A stretch of DNA of 64,000 nucleotides, from positions 1-64,000 of the forward strand of contig NZ_JACIBC010000008.1 in the NCBI RefSeq assembly GCF_014195095.1. Reading direction: 5' to 3'. The stretch is from Rhizobium sp. BK602. Lineage in GTDB: Bacteria; Pseudomonadota; Alphaproteobacteria; Rhizobiales; Rhizobiaceae. The position numbers were made by a program, and so were the translations under genes. The notes under the pieces are model-generated. The model saw only the letters and a list, made by a program, of their open reading frames with translations. It had not been told where the DNA came from and searched no databases. How positions within the stretch are numbered: the stretch's first letter is position 1; each line of letters begins with the position of its first letter. Shown here in pieces: positions 30,390 to 39,907 of the stretch.

Positions 30390-31637
30390 ATGTCCAATTG
30401 GTACAAGGAATGCTCGCCGGTCGAGCGCAAGACGTTCTGGGCGAGTTTCGGGGGATGGGGCCTCGACGCGCTCGACGTTCAGATGTTCAGCCTGGCGATC
30501 CCGGCGCTGATCGTCGCTTTCGAGATAACCAAAGCCGATGCCGGTCTTCTCAGTTCGATCACTCTCTTTTTCGGTGCCATCGGCGGCTGGTTCGGCGGAG
30601 CGCTCGGCGACCGTTTCGGCCGGGTCAAGGCGCTGCAGATCACGGTGGCGACCTTCGCGCTGGCCACCTTCGCCTGCGCCTTTGTCACCACCTATAACCA
30701 GCTCCTGGTGCTGAAGGCGATCCAGGGGCTTGGCTTCGGGGCGGAGTGGGCCTGCGGCGCCGTGCTGATGGCCGAAATCATCCGGCCGGAAAATCGCGGC
30801 AGGGCGCTTGCCGCGGTGCAGAGCGCCTGGGCGGTCGGCTGGGGCGTGGCGGTCCTATTGTCCGCCATCGTCTTCACCTTTGTCGAGTATGAGATCGCAT
30901 GGCGCCTGCTCTTTGCGCTCGGGCTGCTGCCGGCGCTTTTGATCATCTTCCTTCGCCGCGGCATCCCGGAGCCACGGAAGGCAACGGCCAAGGCCGATGA
31001 GCCGCCGTTCCTGCAGACGGTCGCGGGCATCTTTCATCCGGACGTGCTGCGTTTCACCCTGATCGGCGCGCTGTTCGGCACGGGGGCGCATGGAGGCTAT
31101 GCGGCATTGACGACGTTCCTGCCGACCTACCTCCGTGAGGTTCGCCAGCTTTCTGTGCTTGGCTCCAGTGCCTATCTTGCCGTGATCATCGTTGCCTTCT
31201 TTTGCGGCTGCATCGTCAGCGGCATGCTCAGCGACCGGCTCGGCCGGCGCGCAAATGTGACCCTTTTCGCCGGCGCTTGCGCGGCGACCGTACTGATCTA
31301 CATCTTCGCGCCGCTGTCGAACTGGCAGATGCTGTTTCTGGGCTTTCCGCTCGGCTTTTTCTCGGCCGGCATTCCGGCAAGCATGGCGGCGCTGTTCAGC
31401 GAGCTTTATCCTGCCGGCATCCGTGGGACCGGCGTGGGCTTCTGCTATAATTTCGGCCGGATCGTATCCGCCGGCTTTCCGCTGCTCGTCGGGTTCCTGA
31501 GCGACCGGATCGGGCTTGGCCCGGCCATTGGCATCGATGCAGCCTTTGCCTATTCTCTGGTGCTGGTCGCGGTCTTCATGCTTCCGGAAACGCGCGGCAA
31601 GGTATTTGAACAACCCACCTCCAAGACGCAATCCTAG
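30390..31637 (+). CDS. MFS transporter, aromatic/organic acid:H+ symporter type
   Basis: 415 aa; GGAGGAG precedes the ATG. Twelve membrane segments. MFS loop motif GDRFGRVKALQ after helix 2, helix 1 FGGWGLDALDVQMFSLAIPA with the Asp typical of the AAHS/sugar-phosphate-like symporters, and a second loop SDRLGRRANV. Probable uptake of a carboxylated compound that the downstream amidohydrolase acts upon. Between a GntR regulator and that hydrolase. Confidence 0.88.
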   Translation: MSNWYKECSPVERKTFWASFGGWGLDALDVQMFSLAIPALIVAFEITKADAGLLSSITLFFGAIGGWFGGALGDRFGRVKALQITVATFALATFACAFVTTYNQLLVLKAIQGLGFGAEWACGAVLMAEIIRPENRGRALAAVQSAWAVGWGVAVLLSAIVFTFVEYEIAWRLLFALGLLPALLIIFLRRGIPEPRKATAKADEPPFLQTVAGIFHPDVLRFTLIGALFGTGAHGGYAALTTFLPTYLREVRQLSVLGSSAYLAVIIVAFFCGCIVSGMLSDRLGRRANVTLFAGACAATVLIYIFAPLSNWQMLFLGFPLGFFSAGIPASMAALFSELYPAGIRGTGVGFCYNFGRIVSAGFPLLVGFLSDRIGLGPAIGIDAAFAYSLVLVAVFMLPETRGKVFEQPTSKTQS

Positions 31638-31759
31638 ACTTGCCCTTGAATGTCGCGAGATACCAGCATGATTGAAAGTCCGGCCGCCGCTGCCGTTTGC
31701 TTCTCGATGGCCCCGGTTTCATGGTCTCCATGTTTCCGGGAGGCACGGCGGTCGACATC

Positions 31760-32566
31760 ATGACCCTAACCGCCTTACGAATCGACGCCCACGCGCATGT
31801 CTTCGACCGTAATCTGAGGCTCGCGGCCGGCAGACGCTACGCGCCAGACTATGACGCGCCGCTGGATACCTATCTCCGGCAGCTGGACGAAAACGGACTG
31901 ACGCATGGCGTGCTGGTGCAGCCGAGTTTTCTCGGAACGGACAATTCCTATCTGCTCGACTGCCTGGAGACGGCAGGTGGCCAGCTGCGCGGCATTGCGG
32001 TGATCGATCCCGACATCCCGTTTGAGCAACTTGTCGCTTATGACAAGGCCGGCGTGGCCGGTATTCGCCTCAATCTCGTCGGGCAGGCATTGCCGGATTT
32101 TTCGACCGGGGAATGGCCGGATCTGCTGGCGAAGTTGAAGGCACTCGGCTGGCAGATTGAGATCCAGCGCAACGCCACCGATCTTGCACCGCTTGCGCGC
32201 GAATTGGTGGAAAATGGCGTCAACGTGGTCGTCGACCATTTTGGCCTGCCCGATCCACGTCTGGGGATTGCCGATCCAGGCTTCCGCTCCTTGTTGCAGC
32301 TCGGCTCCTCCGGACGGCTCTATGTCAAGCTGTCCGCGCCCTATCGCAACGGATCCGACGGGAAAGCCTTCGCCAGATTGGCCTATCCCCTCTTGCGCGA
32401 TGCGGTTGGGCTGGATCGCCTCATGTGGGGCAGCGACTGGCCGCATACCCAGCATGAGAGCAGCCAGACCTATGCCGGCAACCGTGCTTTCCTCCGTGAA
32501 CTGGTGGCCGACGACATCGAGGAGAGCCGAATTCTTGCTGCTTCGCAGGCCCTGTTCAGGTATTAA
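31760..32566 (+). CDS. amidohydrolase-2 family protein (2-pyrone-4,6-dicarboxylate lactonase-like)
   Basis: 268 aa from ATG 31760; three other in-frame ATGs lie up to 63 bp upstream and the start is uncertain. TIM-barrel hydrolase with metal ligands in RIDAHAHVFDR (HxH), a barrel His in VVDHFGLPDP and the late Asp in LMWGSDWPHTQHE. The family includes lactonases and decarboxylases for carboxylated rings or sugar lactones. It lies 122 bp after the MFS gene and probably uses the imported compound. Confidence 0.82.
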   Translation: MTLTALRIDAHAHVFDRNLRLAAGRRYAPDYDAPLDTYLRQLDENGLTHGVLVQPSFLGTDNSYLLDCLETAGGQLRGIAVIDPDIPFEQLVAYDKAGVAGIRLNLVGQALPDFSTGEWPDLLAKLKALGWQIEIQRNATDLAPLARELVENGVNVVVDHFGLPDPRLGIADPGFRSLLQLGSSGRLYVKLSAPYRNGSDGKAFARLAYPLLRDAVGLDRLMWGSDWPHTQHESSQTYAGNRAFLRELVADDIEESRILAASQALFRY

Positions 32567-32656
32567 GCCGTTGAGCGAGCTCGACGGCCTTGCCACAAGG
32601 CCGCTTCAATTGCGGCTCACATGGGCAATACAATCACCGGCGAAGCGAGATCGATC

Positions 32657-33313
32657 GTGCGTGTTCTGCTTGTTGAAGACGACAATATTCTCGGGTCATC
32701 CCTGAAGAAGGCCCTGGAGAAGCATGCCTATGGTGTCGACTGGATGCGCGATGGTGAGTCCGGACTGGAGGCTGCCCGGCACTCGGATTTCGCCGCCGTC
32801 GTCCTTGACATCAACCTGCCGCGGCTGAGCGGCATGGAGGTGTTGCGGGGCATACGCCAGCGGGGCAATTCGGTGCCGGTGCTGCTGCTGACCGCGCTCG
32901 ACGCGGTGCGTCAGAAGGTCGAGGGATTGGACGAGGGGGCAGACGACTATCTGGTGAAGCCCTTCGATCTCGACGAGCTGCTCGCTCGTCTCAGGGCGTT
33001 GATCCGCCGCCGCGACGGGCGTACCGAAAGCTTGATCCGCTGCGCCGATGTCGAGATCGATCCGTCGGCGATGGTGGTGCGCCGGGCCGATGCGCAGGTA
33101 CACACCACGGCCAAGGAATTCCACCTGCTGAAGCTCCTGATGGAGCGCAGCGGCCGCTACGTGACCAAGAACGATATCGAATATGCGCTCTACGATGCCG
33201 ACAGCGCAGTGGAGAGCAACACGATCGAAGTGACGATCTACAATCTGCGCAAGAAGCTCGGCAGCGATTTCATCAAGTCGATCCGCGGCGTCGGCTACAT
33301 GATCGAGCGATGA
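32657..33313 (+). CDS. OmpR-family response regulator (PmrA/QseB-like)
   Basis: 218 aa from a GTG at 32657, giving VRVLLVEDDNILGSSLKKAL; an ATG 36 bp upstream is possible but has no ribosome site. Phospho-acceptor Asp in VVLDINLPRLSG, Thr in LLLTALD, Lys in YLVKPFD; winged helix with TAKEFHLLKLLMERSG and NTIEVTIYNLRKKLG. Overlaps the kinase start by 4 bp. The pair precedes a nine-gene lipid-type operon by 100 bp. Confidence 0.9.
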   Translation: MRVLLVEDDNILGSSLKKALEKHAYGVDWMRDGESGLEAARHSDFAAVVLDINLPRLSGMEVLRGIRQRGNSVPVLLLTALDAVRQKVEGLDEGADDYLVKPFDLDELLARLRALIRRRDGRTESLIRCADVEIDPSAMVVRRADAQVHTTAKEFHLLKLLMERSGRYVTKNDIEYALYDADSAVESNTIEVTIYNLRKKLGSDFIKSIRGVGYMIER

Positions 33314-34689
33314 ACAACTCCACGCTCACCCGCAAGCTTTTCCTCAGGATCGCCCCGGTCGTGGTGGTGACGATCGTGGTGATCGGCGCCTTCGCCTTCA
33401 GCAGCGCGACGCGCGAAATCGACAATATCTACGATGCCCAGCTCATCAACGATGCGAACATCATCTGGGGCCTGCTGCGCCGGCCGCTGGAGCGGGAGCC
33501 CGATCGCGCCCCGAGGCAGATCGACGACATCGATTTCAACATGGACAACCAGCTCGCCTTTAACGAGGACGCCGACGATTATGCCGATGCGCATATGTTC
33601 CGCGCCTGGGACGACGGCAATATCCGCTTCTACAGCAGCACGGCGTTCCTCTCCGACGTGCCGCAGCAGAGGGTCGGCTTCACCACGCTGACCTATCGCG
33701 GCGAGGAGTGGCGCGTCTATTCGCTGCCGATACCGAATTCGACGATCGTGATGGAGGTGGGCGAGAAGATCGCCCTTCGCGAGACGCTGGTTTCCAATAT
33801 CGTGCTCAATCTGTTTTTCCCGCTGCTGGTGCTGGTGCCGGTCATCGGCTTCCTCATCTGGCTCGGCATCAACAGCGGCCTGCGGACAATTCACGGATTG
33901 GTGCGCCAGATCCGCACCCGGTCTCCCGACGATCTCTCCGCCATTCCGGTCGAAGCCCTGCCGAGGGACCTCCTGCCGCTCGGCCGCTCGATCAATCAGC
34001 TTCTCGCCAAGCTCGGCCATTCGCTGACGCTCGAGCGCCGTTTCTCCGATCTGGCGGCGCATCAGCTGCGGACGCCGCAGGCCAGCGTGAAGCTGCTGCT
34101 GCAGATGCTTCACAACAGCGACAGCGAGCAGGAACGGCAGGCGATCATCGCCGATCTGGTGGCAAGCAACAATCGCGCCACGCATCTGATCGAGCAGTTG
34201 CTGAAGCTTGCCAGGGTCAGCCATCATCCGCTGAACCCTACTCCCGTGCCGCTCTATCATCTTGTGGCGTCGGTGCTGGCCGAGTTCGGCAACATCATCA
34301 CCAGCCGCAAACTCGATGTCATGCTGGAAGGCGACGAGGCGGCGCAGATCGAGACGGACGAGTCGCTGCTGCGCCTGATGATCAGCAACCTGATGGACAA
34401 TGCCATCAAATATACGCCGGCGGCCGGCCGGATCGAAGTTGCCGTCATGCCGGAAGGGGAATTCTGGCGGCTATCGATCAGCGACAGTGGACCGGGCATT
34501 CCCCTCGATGAGCGCGAGGCTGTCTTCCAGCGCTTCTACCGGCTCGACACGCTGCATACCGAAGGCAGTGGTCTTGGCCTGGCGATCGTTGCCGACACGG
34601 CCGATCGCCTTGCCGCCACGATAGAGCTTTCGACGCCGGTCTGGGGAACGGGCCTGCGCGTCGACCTGCGGTTGCCCCGGCAGGAATAA
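33310..34689 (+). CDS. sensor histidine kinase, partner of the OmpR-type regulator
   Basis: 459 aa. N-terminal membrane helix (APVVVVTIVVIGAFAFSSA), periplasmic domain rich in Asp (ADDYADAHMFRAWDDGN) to about 155, second helix (LVLVPVIGFLIWLGI), HAMP, H-box FSDLAAHQLRTPQASVKLLL, N box NLMDNAIKYTP, G1 DSGPGIP, G2 GSGLGLAIV. The acidic periplasmic stretch recalls sensors of cations or cationic peptides (PmrB/PhoQ style), an inference only. ATGA overlap with the regulator gene. Confidence 0.9.
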   Translation: MNNSTLTRKLFLRIAPVVVVTIVVIGAFAFSSATREIDNIYDAQLINDANIIWGLLRRPLEREPDRAPRQIDDIDFNMDNQLAFNEDADDYADAHMFRAWDDGNIRFYSSTAFLSDVPQQRVGFTTLTYRGEEWRVYSLPIPNSTIVMEVGEKIALRETLVSNIVLNLFFPLLVLVPVIGFLIWLGINSGLRTIHGLVRQIRTRSPDDLSAIPVEALPRDLLPLGRSINQLLAKLGHSLTLERRFSDLAAHQLRTPQASVKLLLQMLHNSDSEQERQAIIADLVASNNRATHLIEQLLKLARVSHHPLNPTPVPLYHLVASVLAEFGNIITSRKLDVMLEGDEAAQIETDESLLRLMISNLMDNAIKYTPAAGRIEVAVMPEGEFWRLSISDSGPGIPLDEREAVFQRFYRLDTLHTEGSGLGLAIVADTADRLAATIELSTPVWGTGLRVDLRLPRQE

Positions 34690-34789
34690 CCAACGGCGTT
34701 GCCGTTTTCATTTTCAGATCATTCTCCGCTCATGCCGGTCTCATCCAGGGTTGCTAAACGCAACTCAAGGATCAGCGAAAGGGCGTGTC

Positions 34790-35473
34790 ATGCAGGTGTT
34801 TTGCGATTTTGATGGAACGATCTCCATCGAAGACGCGACGGATATGGTGTTGTCCCGTTTCGCCGGTTCCGAATGGGAAGACATTGAGCGGTTGTGGAAA
34901 CAGGGGCTGATCGGCTCGGGCGAATGCATGCGCCGGCAGATCGCCCTCGTGGAGGCGAGCCGCCAGGACCTGGAGGCTCTTCTCGATACCGTGCGCGTCG
35001 ATCCCGGTTTTGCGGATTTCCTGTCCTATTGCCGTGGCAACCGCCTGCCGGTGACGATCGTCAGCGATGGGGTCGACCATTTCATCCGCCATATTCTGGC
35101 GCGTCACGGCATCCGCGATCTGCCCGTCGTCGCCAACGTGCTTACCCATCGCTTCGCCCAGAACCGCGTGTCCTATTCTCTGCTTCCCTCGCCCACGGCA
35201 GCCGGCTGCATGTCCGGTTCTGGCGTCTGCAAATGCCGGGTTGTCGCGAGCGACGAGCTCAGGATCTACGTCGGCGATGGGCGAAGCGATTTCTGTGTCG
35301 CCGATACGGTCGACCTCGTTTTCGCCAAGGCCAAGCTCGCCGATTACTGCAGCGATCGCGGCATCCCCTTCATCGGCTTCGAGGATTTCTCCGACCTGCT
35401 TCCCAAGATGAAGTCCATCCTTCCCGGCATGACGCGCCAACCGCGCGCATTGCTGCATTCCAAGACCGCATGA
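34790..35473 (+). CDS. HAD-superfamily phosphatase (MtnX/SerB-like, HAD-IB)
   Basis: 227 aa, first gene of the nine-gene operon. AAAGGG precedes ATG 34790. HAD motif I FCDFDGTIS (nucleophile Asp6, acid/base Asp8), motif II VTIVSDGVDHF, motif III region FAKAKLADYC, motif IV YVGDGRSDFCVADTVD. MtnX-like family phosphatases remove phosphate from small metabolites such as a phosphorylated hydroxy-keto or amino alcohol compound. An unusual Cys-rich loop CMSGSGVCKC is present at about residue 142. Only 15 bp separate it from the aminotransferase gene. Confidence 0.85.
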   Translation: MQVFCDFDGTISIEDATDMVLSRFAGSEWEDIERLWKQGLIGSGECMRRQIALVEASRQDLEALLDTVRVDPGFADFLSYCRGNRLPVTIVSDGVDHFIRHILARHGIRDLPVVANVLTHRFAQNRVSYSLLPSPTAAGCMSGSGVCKCRVVASDELRIYVGDGRSDFCVADTVDLVFAKAKLADYCSDRGIPFIGFEDFSDLLPKMKSILPGMTRQPRALLHSKTA

Positions 35474-35488
35474 ACCCGTGAGGCATGA

Positions 35489-36910
35489 ATGAAAACCAAC
35501 GTAATCGAAGCCTTCAGTGACGAGACGCAGTCGCCCGTTCGCACGGAGGCGGAACTGCGCCTTCTCGAGGAGAGCTATTGCTCGCATGGCGATACCGTAC
35601 ACTACACGGCCCAGCCGAAATTCTTCGAGGAGTGCGAAGGCTCCTTCGTCTACGACCGGGCCGGCACGCCATTTCTGGATCTGCAGATGTGGTATTCGGC
35701 CGTCAACTTCGGCTATCGCAACGAGCGCCTGAATGCCGCCGCGCATCGCCAGCTCGACCGGCTGCCGCAGGTCGCCTCGCAATATCTGCATCGCGAGAAG
35801 GTCGAGCTTGCGGCGATGATCGCCCAGGATGCCGAGCGCAAGTTCGGGCACAAGGGGCGCGTTCATTTCAACGTCGGCGGTTCGCAGGCTGTCGAGGATT
35901 CGCTGAAGCTGGTGCGCAACTACACCGGCGGCAAGAGCCTGATGTTCGCCTTCGAGGGCGGCTATCACGGCCGCACGCTTGGCGCCTCCGCCATCACCTC
36001 CAGCTATCGCTACCGCCGCCGCTACGGCCATTTCGGCGATCGTGCGCAGTTCATCGAGTTTCCCTATCACTTCCGCGGTCCGAAGGGCATGTCGAAGGAG
36101 GAATACGGGCATCATTGCGTCCAGAAATTCGCCCGCCTGTTCGAGAGCGAATATAACGGCGTCTGGGACCCCAAGGCCGGCAAGGCCGAATATGCCGCCT
36201 TCTATGTCGAGCCGATCCAGGGCACCGGCGGCTATGTCATCCCGCCGATGAACTTCTTCGTCGAGCTCAAGAAGGTGCTGGATCAGTACGGCATCCTGAT
36301 GGTCGTCGACGAGATCCAGATGGGCGTCTACCGCACCGGCAAGCTCTGGTCGATCGAGCATTTCGGCGTCTCGCCCGATGCACTGGTCTTCGGCAAGGCG
36401 ATCACCAACGGCCTCAATCCGTTGTCCGGCGTCTGGGCGAAGGAAGAGATGATCAATCCAACGATCTTCCCGCCGGGGTCTACGCATTCGACATTCGCCA
36501 GCAACCCGATGGGGACGGCCGTGGCTCTCGAAACGATGAAGATGCTGGAAGGGGAGGATTTCGGTGCCGCCATCATGGCCAAGGGCGCCTATTTCCTCGA
36601 CGGGCTGAAGCAGCTGCAGAAGCGCCACGCCATCGTCGGCGAGGTCGACGGGCTGGGCTTGGCCCTGCGCATGGAAATCTGCAAGGACGACAGCTACACG
36701 CCGGACAAGGCGACGATGGACTGGCTCTGCGACGAGGGCATGAAAGGCGATATCCAGATCGGCGCCAAGATGTACGGCTTGGTTCTCGACGTCGGCGGCT
36801 ACCACAAGAACGTCATCACCTTCGCGCCGAACCTGCTGATCACCCGCGAGGAGATCGACCTAGCGCTCGCTCTCCTCGACCAGCTCCTGACACGTGCGGC
36901 CCGGAGGTGA
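35489..36910 (+). CDS. class III aminotransferase (PLP-dependent, omega-amino acid type)
   Basis: 473 aa. Class III signature: VHFNVGGSQAVEDSLKLVRN, FEGGYHGRTLGASAITS, FYVEPIQGTGGYVIPP, ILMVVDEIQMGVYRTGKLWS and PLP lysine (about residue 303) in ALVFGKAITNGLNPLSGVW; then STHSTFASNPMGTA. Family members transfer the distal amino group of diamines or omega-amino acids such as ornithine, diaminobutyrate or GABA. Positioned between a phosphatase and an arginase-fold gene, so a small amine building block is likely made here. Confidence 0.9.
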   Translation: MKTNVIEAFSDETQSPVRTEAELRLLEESYCSHGDTVHYTAQPKFFEECEGSFVYDRAGTPFLDLQMWYSAVNFGYRNERLNAAAHRQLDRLPQVASQYLHREKVELAAMIAQDAERKFGHKGRVHFNVGGSQAVEDSLKLVRNYTGGKSLMFAFEGGYHGRTLGASAITSSYRYRRRYGHFGDRAQFIEFPYHFRGPKGMSKEEYGHHCVQKFARLFESEYNGVWDPKAGKAEYAAFYVEPIQGTGGYVIPPMNFFVELKKVLDQYGILMVVDEIQMGVYRTGKLWSIEHFGVSPDALVFGKAITNGLNPLSGVWAKEEMINPTIFPPGSTHSTFASNPMGTAVALETMKMLEGEDFGAAIMAKGAYFLDGLKQLQKRHAIVGEVDGLGLALRMEICKDDSYTPDKATMDWLCDEGMKGDIQIGAKMYGLVLDVGGYHKNVITFAPNLLITREEIDLALALLDQLLTRAARR

Positions 36911-36914
36911 GACG

Positions 36915-37868
36915 GTGCGGCTTCTTCTCCTCCATTTCGACGATGCGTTGGAGTTGCAGCCGGACTTTCTGCGCGCCTGCAGGTTTGCGGGCGCGTGCCA
37001 ATATTCCGACAAGCGGGCCGGCAATACGATCCGGCTCTGGAGCAAGCAAAAGGCGCTTGCCGAACTCGGCCGGAACATCGCCCGGACCATGCCCATGGCG
37101 GGCAAGGAGCCGCAGCTCTGCTTCATGGGCTCGGGCGACTTCCATCATGTGACGGCGCTGCTGCTCGACGCGGCGCTGGAACGGCATGCCGCCGCCGCGA
37201 CGCTCATCCATTTCGACAACCATCCGGACTGGGTCACCTTCGATGGCGGCATGCATTGCGGCTCCTGGATCAACAGCGCGCTAGCCAACGCCAATATCCA
37301 GAAGGTGATCACCATCGGCGTTTGCAGCCACGATCTTCGCAGTCCCGAGCGCAAGGGTGCCAACCTGCATTGGCTCGGCGAGGGGCGACTGGAGCTTTAC
37401 CCTTACGAGCATCCGCCGAGCCGGGTGCTTGCCGACTACGGCAATGGTCCCAGCCACCGTCAGGACAAGGGCGCCCTGCACTGGAAATCCATCGCCGGGA
37501 TCGGCGAGGAGAATTTCATCGACCGGATGCTGAGCCGGATTCAGACCGAGGCCGTCTACCTGACGATCGACAAGGACGTGCTCGCCGCTGACGATGCCGT
37601 CACCAACTGGGACCAGGGCCGCATGCGGCTGCCCTACCTCTTGTCCTTGATCAGCGAGATCGGCAACCGCCACCGCATCATCGGCGCCGACGTCATCGGC
37701 GACTATTCCGCGCCGAGCTTCGCCGGCGATCTTCGCACCCGGCTCATGAAGAAGGCCGAGATATTGATCGACCAGCCGCGAAGCCGGCCGAGGCCCGAGG
37801 TGGCGAGAAACATCAACAGCGCCGCCAACCACGCGCTGCTCGAAGTCTTGTCGGAGTACATGGCATGA
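36915..37868 (+). CDS. arginase/ureohydrolase-fold enzyme
   Basis: 317 aa from GTG 36915 (GGAGG seven bases upstream; 4 bp after the aminotransferase stop). Metal-ligand motifs of the ureohydrolase fold: FMGSGDFHHVT (about 73-83), IHFDNHPDW (about 97-105, DxHxD-type) and LTIDKDVLAADDAVTNWDQG (about 215-234). It differs from classical arginase in lacking the usual SxDxDxxDP string, so the substrate may be another guanidino or amide compound, or it may be a UPF0489-type relative. Hydrolytic role in the amine pathway is inferred. Confidence 0.8.
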   Translation: MRLLLLHFDDALELQPDFLRACRFAGACQYSDKRAGNTIRLWSKQKALAELGRNIARTMPMAGKEPQLCFMGSGDFHHVTALLLDAALERHAAAATLIHFDNHPDWVTFDGGMHCGSWINSALANANIQKVITIGVCSHDLRSPERKGANLHWLGEGRLELYPYEHPPSRVLADYGNGPSHRQDKGALHWKSIAGIGEENFIDRMLSRIQTEAVYLTIDKDVLAADDAVTNWDQGRMRLPYLLSLISEIGNRHRIIGADVIGDYSAPSFAGDLRTRLMKKAEILIDQPRSRPRPEVARNINSAANHALLEVLSEYMA

Positions 37869-38218
37869 GCGGCAGCCTGACATGGCCCATGCTGGGCCTG
37901 ATCCTCTTCTGCGTGCTTGCGGAAACGGCGCGCGAGGTCTGTTTCAAGCAGGCGGCGCAGCAGGGCGCCTTGCGTCTGGCGCTGGCAAGGCCGGTCACAT
38001 GGCTCGGCGTCCTGTTCTGGGCAGTGGAGCTCTTGGCCTGGACCGCCGTGCTCGAACGGGTTCCCCTGTCGCTCGCCTTTCCGCTGATGGCGCTGAGCTA
38101 TGTCGTCATCGTCCTGGCCGGGGCCGCGATCTTCAAGGAAAACATCAATCTCCGCCACGCGACGGGCGTGTTCCTGGTGACGGCCGGCGTGGCCTGCGTG
38201 GGAGTAACCGGACTATGA
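37865..38218 (+). CDS. SMR-size EamA-like membrane protein (first of a pair)
   Basis: 117 aa, four membrane helices (GLILFCVLAETAREVCFKQA, LGVLFWAVELLAWTAVLERV, LSLAFPLMALSYVVIVLAGA, TGVFLVTAGVACVGVTGL). SMR/ArnE-ArnF-like: one half of a DMT transporter. A second such gene (41045) is in the same operon, suggesting a heterodimer. ArnE/ArnF flip an undecaprenyl-linked aminosugar, so this pair could flip the lipid product. Overlaps neighbours by ATGA on both sides. Confidence 0.82.
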   Translation: MSGSLTWPMLGLILFCVLAETAREVCFKQAAQQGALRLALARPVTWLGVLFWAVELLAWTAVLERVPLSLAFPLMALSYVVIVLAGAAIFKENINLRHATGVFLVTAGVACVGVTGL

Positions 38219-39102
38219 AAATCTTCGCTCACACCCGATGGGATCTGGCGCCGGTCCTGGCCGCCGTGGCACATCTCGCCTTCGACATCTATCTGATCGC
38301 CGGTTTCGAGAGCCGGCCCTTGTGGCTCTCGGCGATCCTCGGCGGCCTCTATGCCGTGTCGATCTCATGGAACATCAACAGCATCTCGCATAATTTCATC
38401 CACACACCCTATTTCAAGCCGCGCTGGATGAACTATGCCTTCAGCCTGCTGGAATCGGTCGCGATCGGCTTTTCGCAGACCTATTATCACTGGGTGCATA
38501 TGCGCCATCATTCCGGCAACAGCGACCGGCCGGACGAGAAGGGCGAGACGATCGATCTGCTGTCGATCTACCGCCACGGCCGCAACGGCGAGCCGGAGAA
38601 TGTCTGGTCCTATACGTTCCTGAGCTTCTTCCGCGACAGCCTCGGCGATATCCACGAGGCGATCGCGCGCCGGCGTCCCTTCGATGCCAAATGGGGCCGG
38701 TTCGAGCTGTTCTCCTTCCTCGGCCTCGCCTTGCTGGCGCTGGTCTACGACTGGAAGGCCGTGCTGTTCTTCCTGCCCTTCTATTATCTCGGCAATTGCC
38801 TGTCGTCGCTGAACGGCTATTACGAGCACCTGCATGGCGATCCGGACGAGCCGATCGCCTGGGGTGTTTCCAGCCATAAGCCGTTCTACAACTGGCTGTG
38901 GTTCGGCAACGGCTATCACGCCGAGCACCATTATCGTCCGAAGACCCATTGGACGAAACTGCCGACCCTGCACGAGCAGATCAAGGAAGAACAGGAAAAG
39001 GCCGGCACGCATGTGATCAGCACCTGCCACGCGCTCGGCTTCATGGCCAAGGAAAACCGGGCCAAGGAAGACCGGGAAGCGGAGCTTTCCCATGAAGGCT
39101 GA
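38215..39102 (+). CDS. membrane fatty acid desaturase
   Basis: 295 aa; ATG 38215 overlaps the previous stop (ATGA). Integral di-iron enzyme with three His boxes: HNFIH (59-63), HMRHH (95-99) and HAEHH (235-239), with membrane helices around them. Family members insert double bonds or hydroxyls into acyl chains or act on related lipids. Placement among transporter, acyl-handling and CFA genes points to a modified acyl chain. The 3' end overlaps the hydrolase gene by 11 bp. Confidence 0.9.
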   Translation: MKIFAHTRWDLAPVLAAVAHLAFDIYLIAGFESRPLWLSAILGGLYAVSISWNINSISHNFIHTPYFKPRWMNYAFSLLESVAIGFSQTYYHWVHMRHHSGNSDRPDEKGETIDLLSIYRHGRNGEPENVWSYTFLSFFRDSLGDIHEAIARRRPFDAKWGRFELFSFLGLALLALVYDWKAVLFFLPFYYLGNCLSSLNGYYEHLHGDPDEPIAWGVSSHKPFYNWLWFGNGYHAEHHYRPKTHWTKLPTLHEQIKEEQEKAGTHVISTCHALGFMAKENRAKEDREAELSHEG

Positions 39103-39907
39103 TGGCTTGAGCTTCTTCATGGAGGGCACCAATGGCAAGGGTATCCTGCTGGTGCACGGACTGACCGGCGCGCCGGCCGAGATGAAGCTGGTCGCCCGCC
39201 ATCTCAACCGCAAGGGCTATAGCGTCCATGCGCCGCTTCTGGCCGGTCATGGGGTGGACGAGGGCACGCTGCGGCGCTCGCGCTGGGAGGACTGGCTGGA
39301 GAGCGTCGTGCAGGCGGCGGAAGTCCTGGCGGGCAGGACGCAGGAGGTCTTTGCGGCCGGCATCTGCGTCGGCGGCAAGCTGTCGATGCTGGCAGCCGAG
39401 ACGCGGCCGGAGACGATCCAGGCCGTCGCCATCTACTCCCCCTGCTTTCACTATGACGGCTGGGATGTTCCCTTCTACTATCCGCTGCTGTCCTCGCAGA
39501 TCGGCTGGCTGTCGCGCATTCCCTTTCTTGACCGGCTAAGCTTCCGCGAAACCGCATCCCTCGGGATCAAGGACGAGCGCATGCGCCGGCTGGTCGGGGG
39601 CATGGCCGGAGAAGGCATTCTGGAAAAATTTCCCGGCAGGGGGCTGGTCGAAATGCATCGGCTGGGCAAGGCGTTGAGGGGCAGGCTGCCGCAGATGCGG
39701 ACGCCGACGCTGATCCTGCATGCCGAGGACGACGATCTCAGCAATCCGCGGCATGCGCGCTACATTTCCGATCATATCGGCGGCCCGCACGAACTGCGGT
39801 GGATCAAGGACAGCTACCACATGATCCATGTCGACCGTCAGCATCGGCAGGTGGCGGATTTCACCGCCGATTTCTTCGAGGCAAGCCATGCTGAAACCCT
39901 TGCCTAG
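39092..39907 (+). CDS. alpha/beta hydrolase with Cys at the nucleophile position
   Basis: 271 aa. Oxyanion-loop ILLVHGLTGAPAEMKL, strand-5 nucleophile elbow AAGICVGGKLSM with Cys92 in place of Ser, acid Asp in LILHAEDDDL and catalytic His in DSYHMIHVD. Resembles carboxylesterase/monoacylglycerol lipase proteins but the GxCxG elbow is found mainly in acyltransferase-like relatives (for example PHA synthases) and hydrolase variants. It could transfer an acyl group to the amine made by the upstream enzymes. Overlaps both neighbours. Confidence 0.85.
   Translation: MKADGLSFFMEGTNGKGILLVHGLTGAPAEMKLVARHLNRKGYSVHAPLLAGHGVDEGTLRRSRWEDWLESVVQAAEVLAGRTQEVFAAGICVGGKLSMLAAETRPETIQAVAIYSPCFHYDGWDVPFYYPLLSSQIGWLSRIPFLDRLSFRETASLGIKDERMRRLVGGMAGEGILEKFPGRGLVEMHRLGKALRGRLPQMRTPTLILHAEDDDLSNPRHARYISDHIGGPHELRWIKDSYHMIHVDRQHRQVADFTADFFEASHAETLA

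Noticed and set aside
34772..36805. 677-codon minus-strand frame opposite the HAD and aminotransferase genes
   Set aside because: The plus strand has complete HAD and class III aminotransferase motifs with overlaps linking the operon; the minus frame has none.
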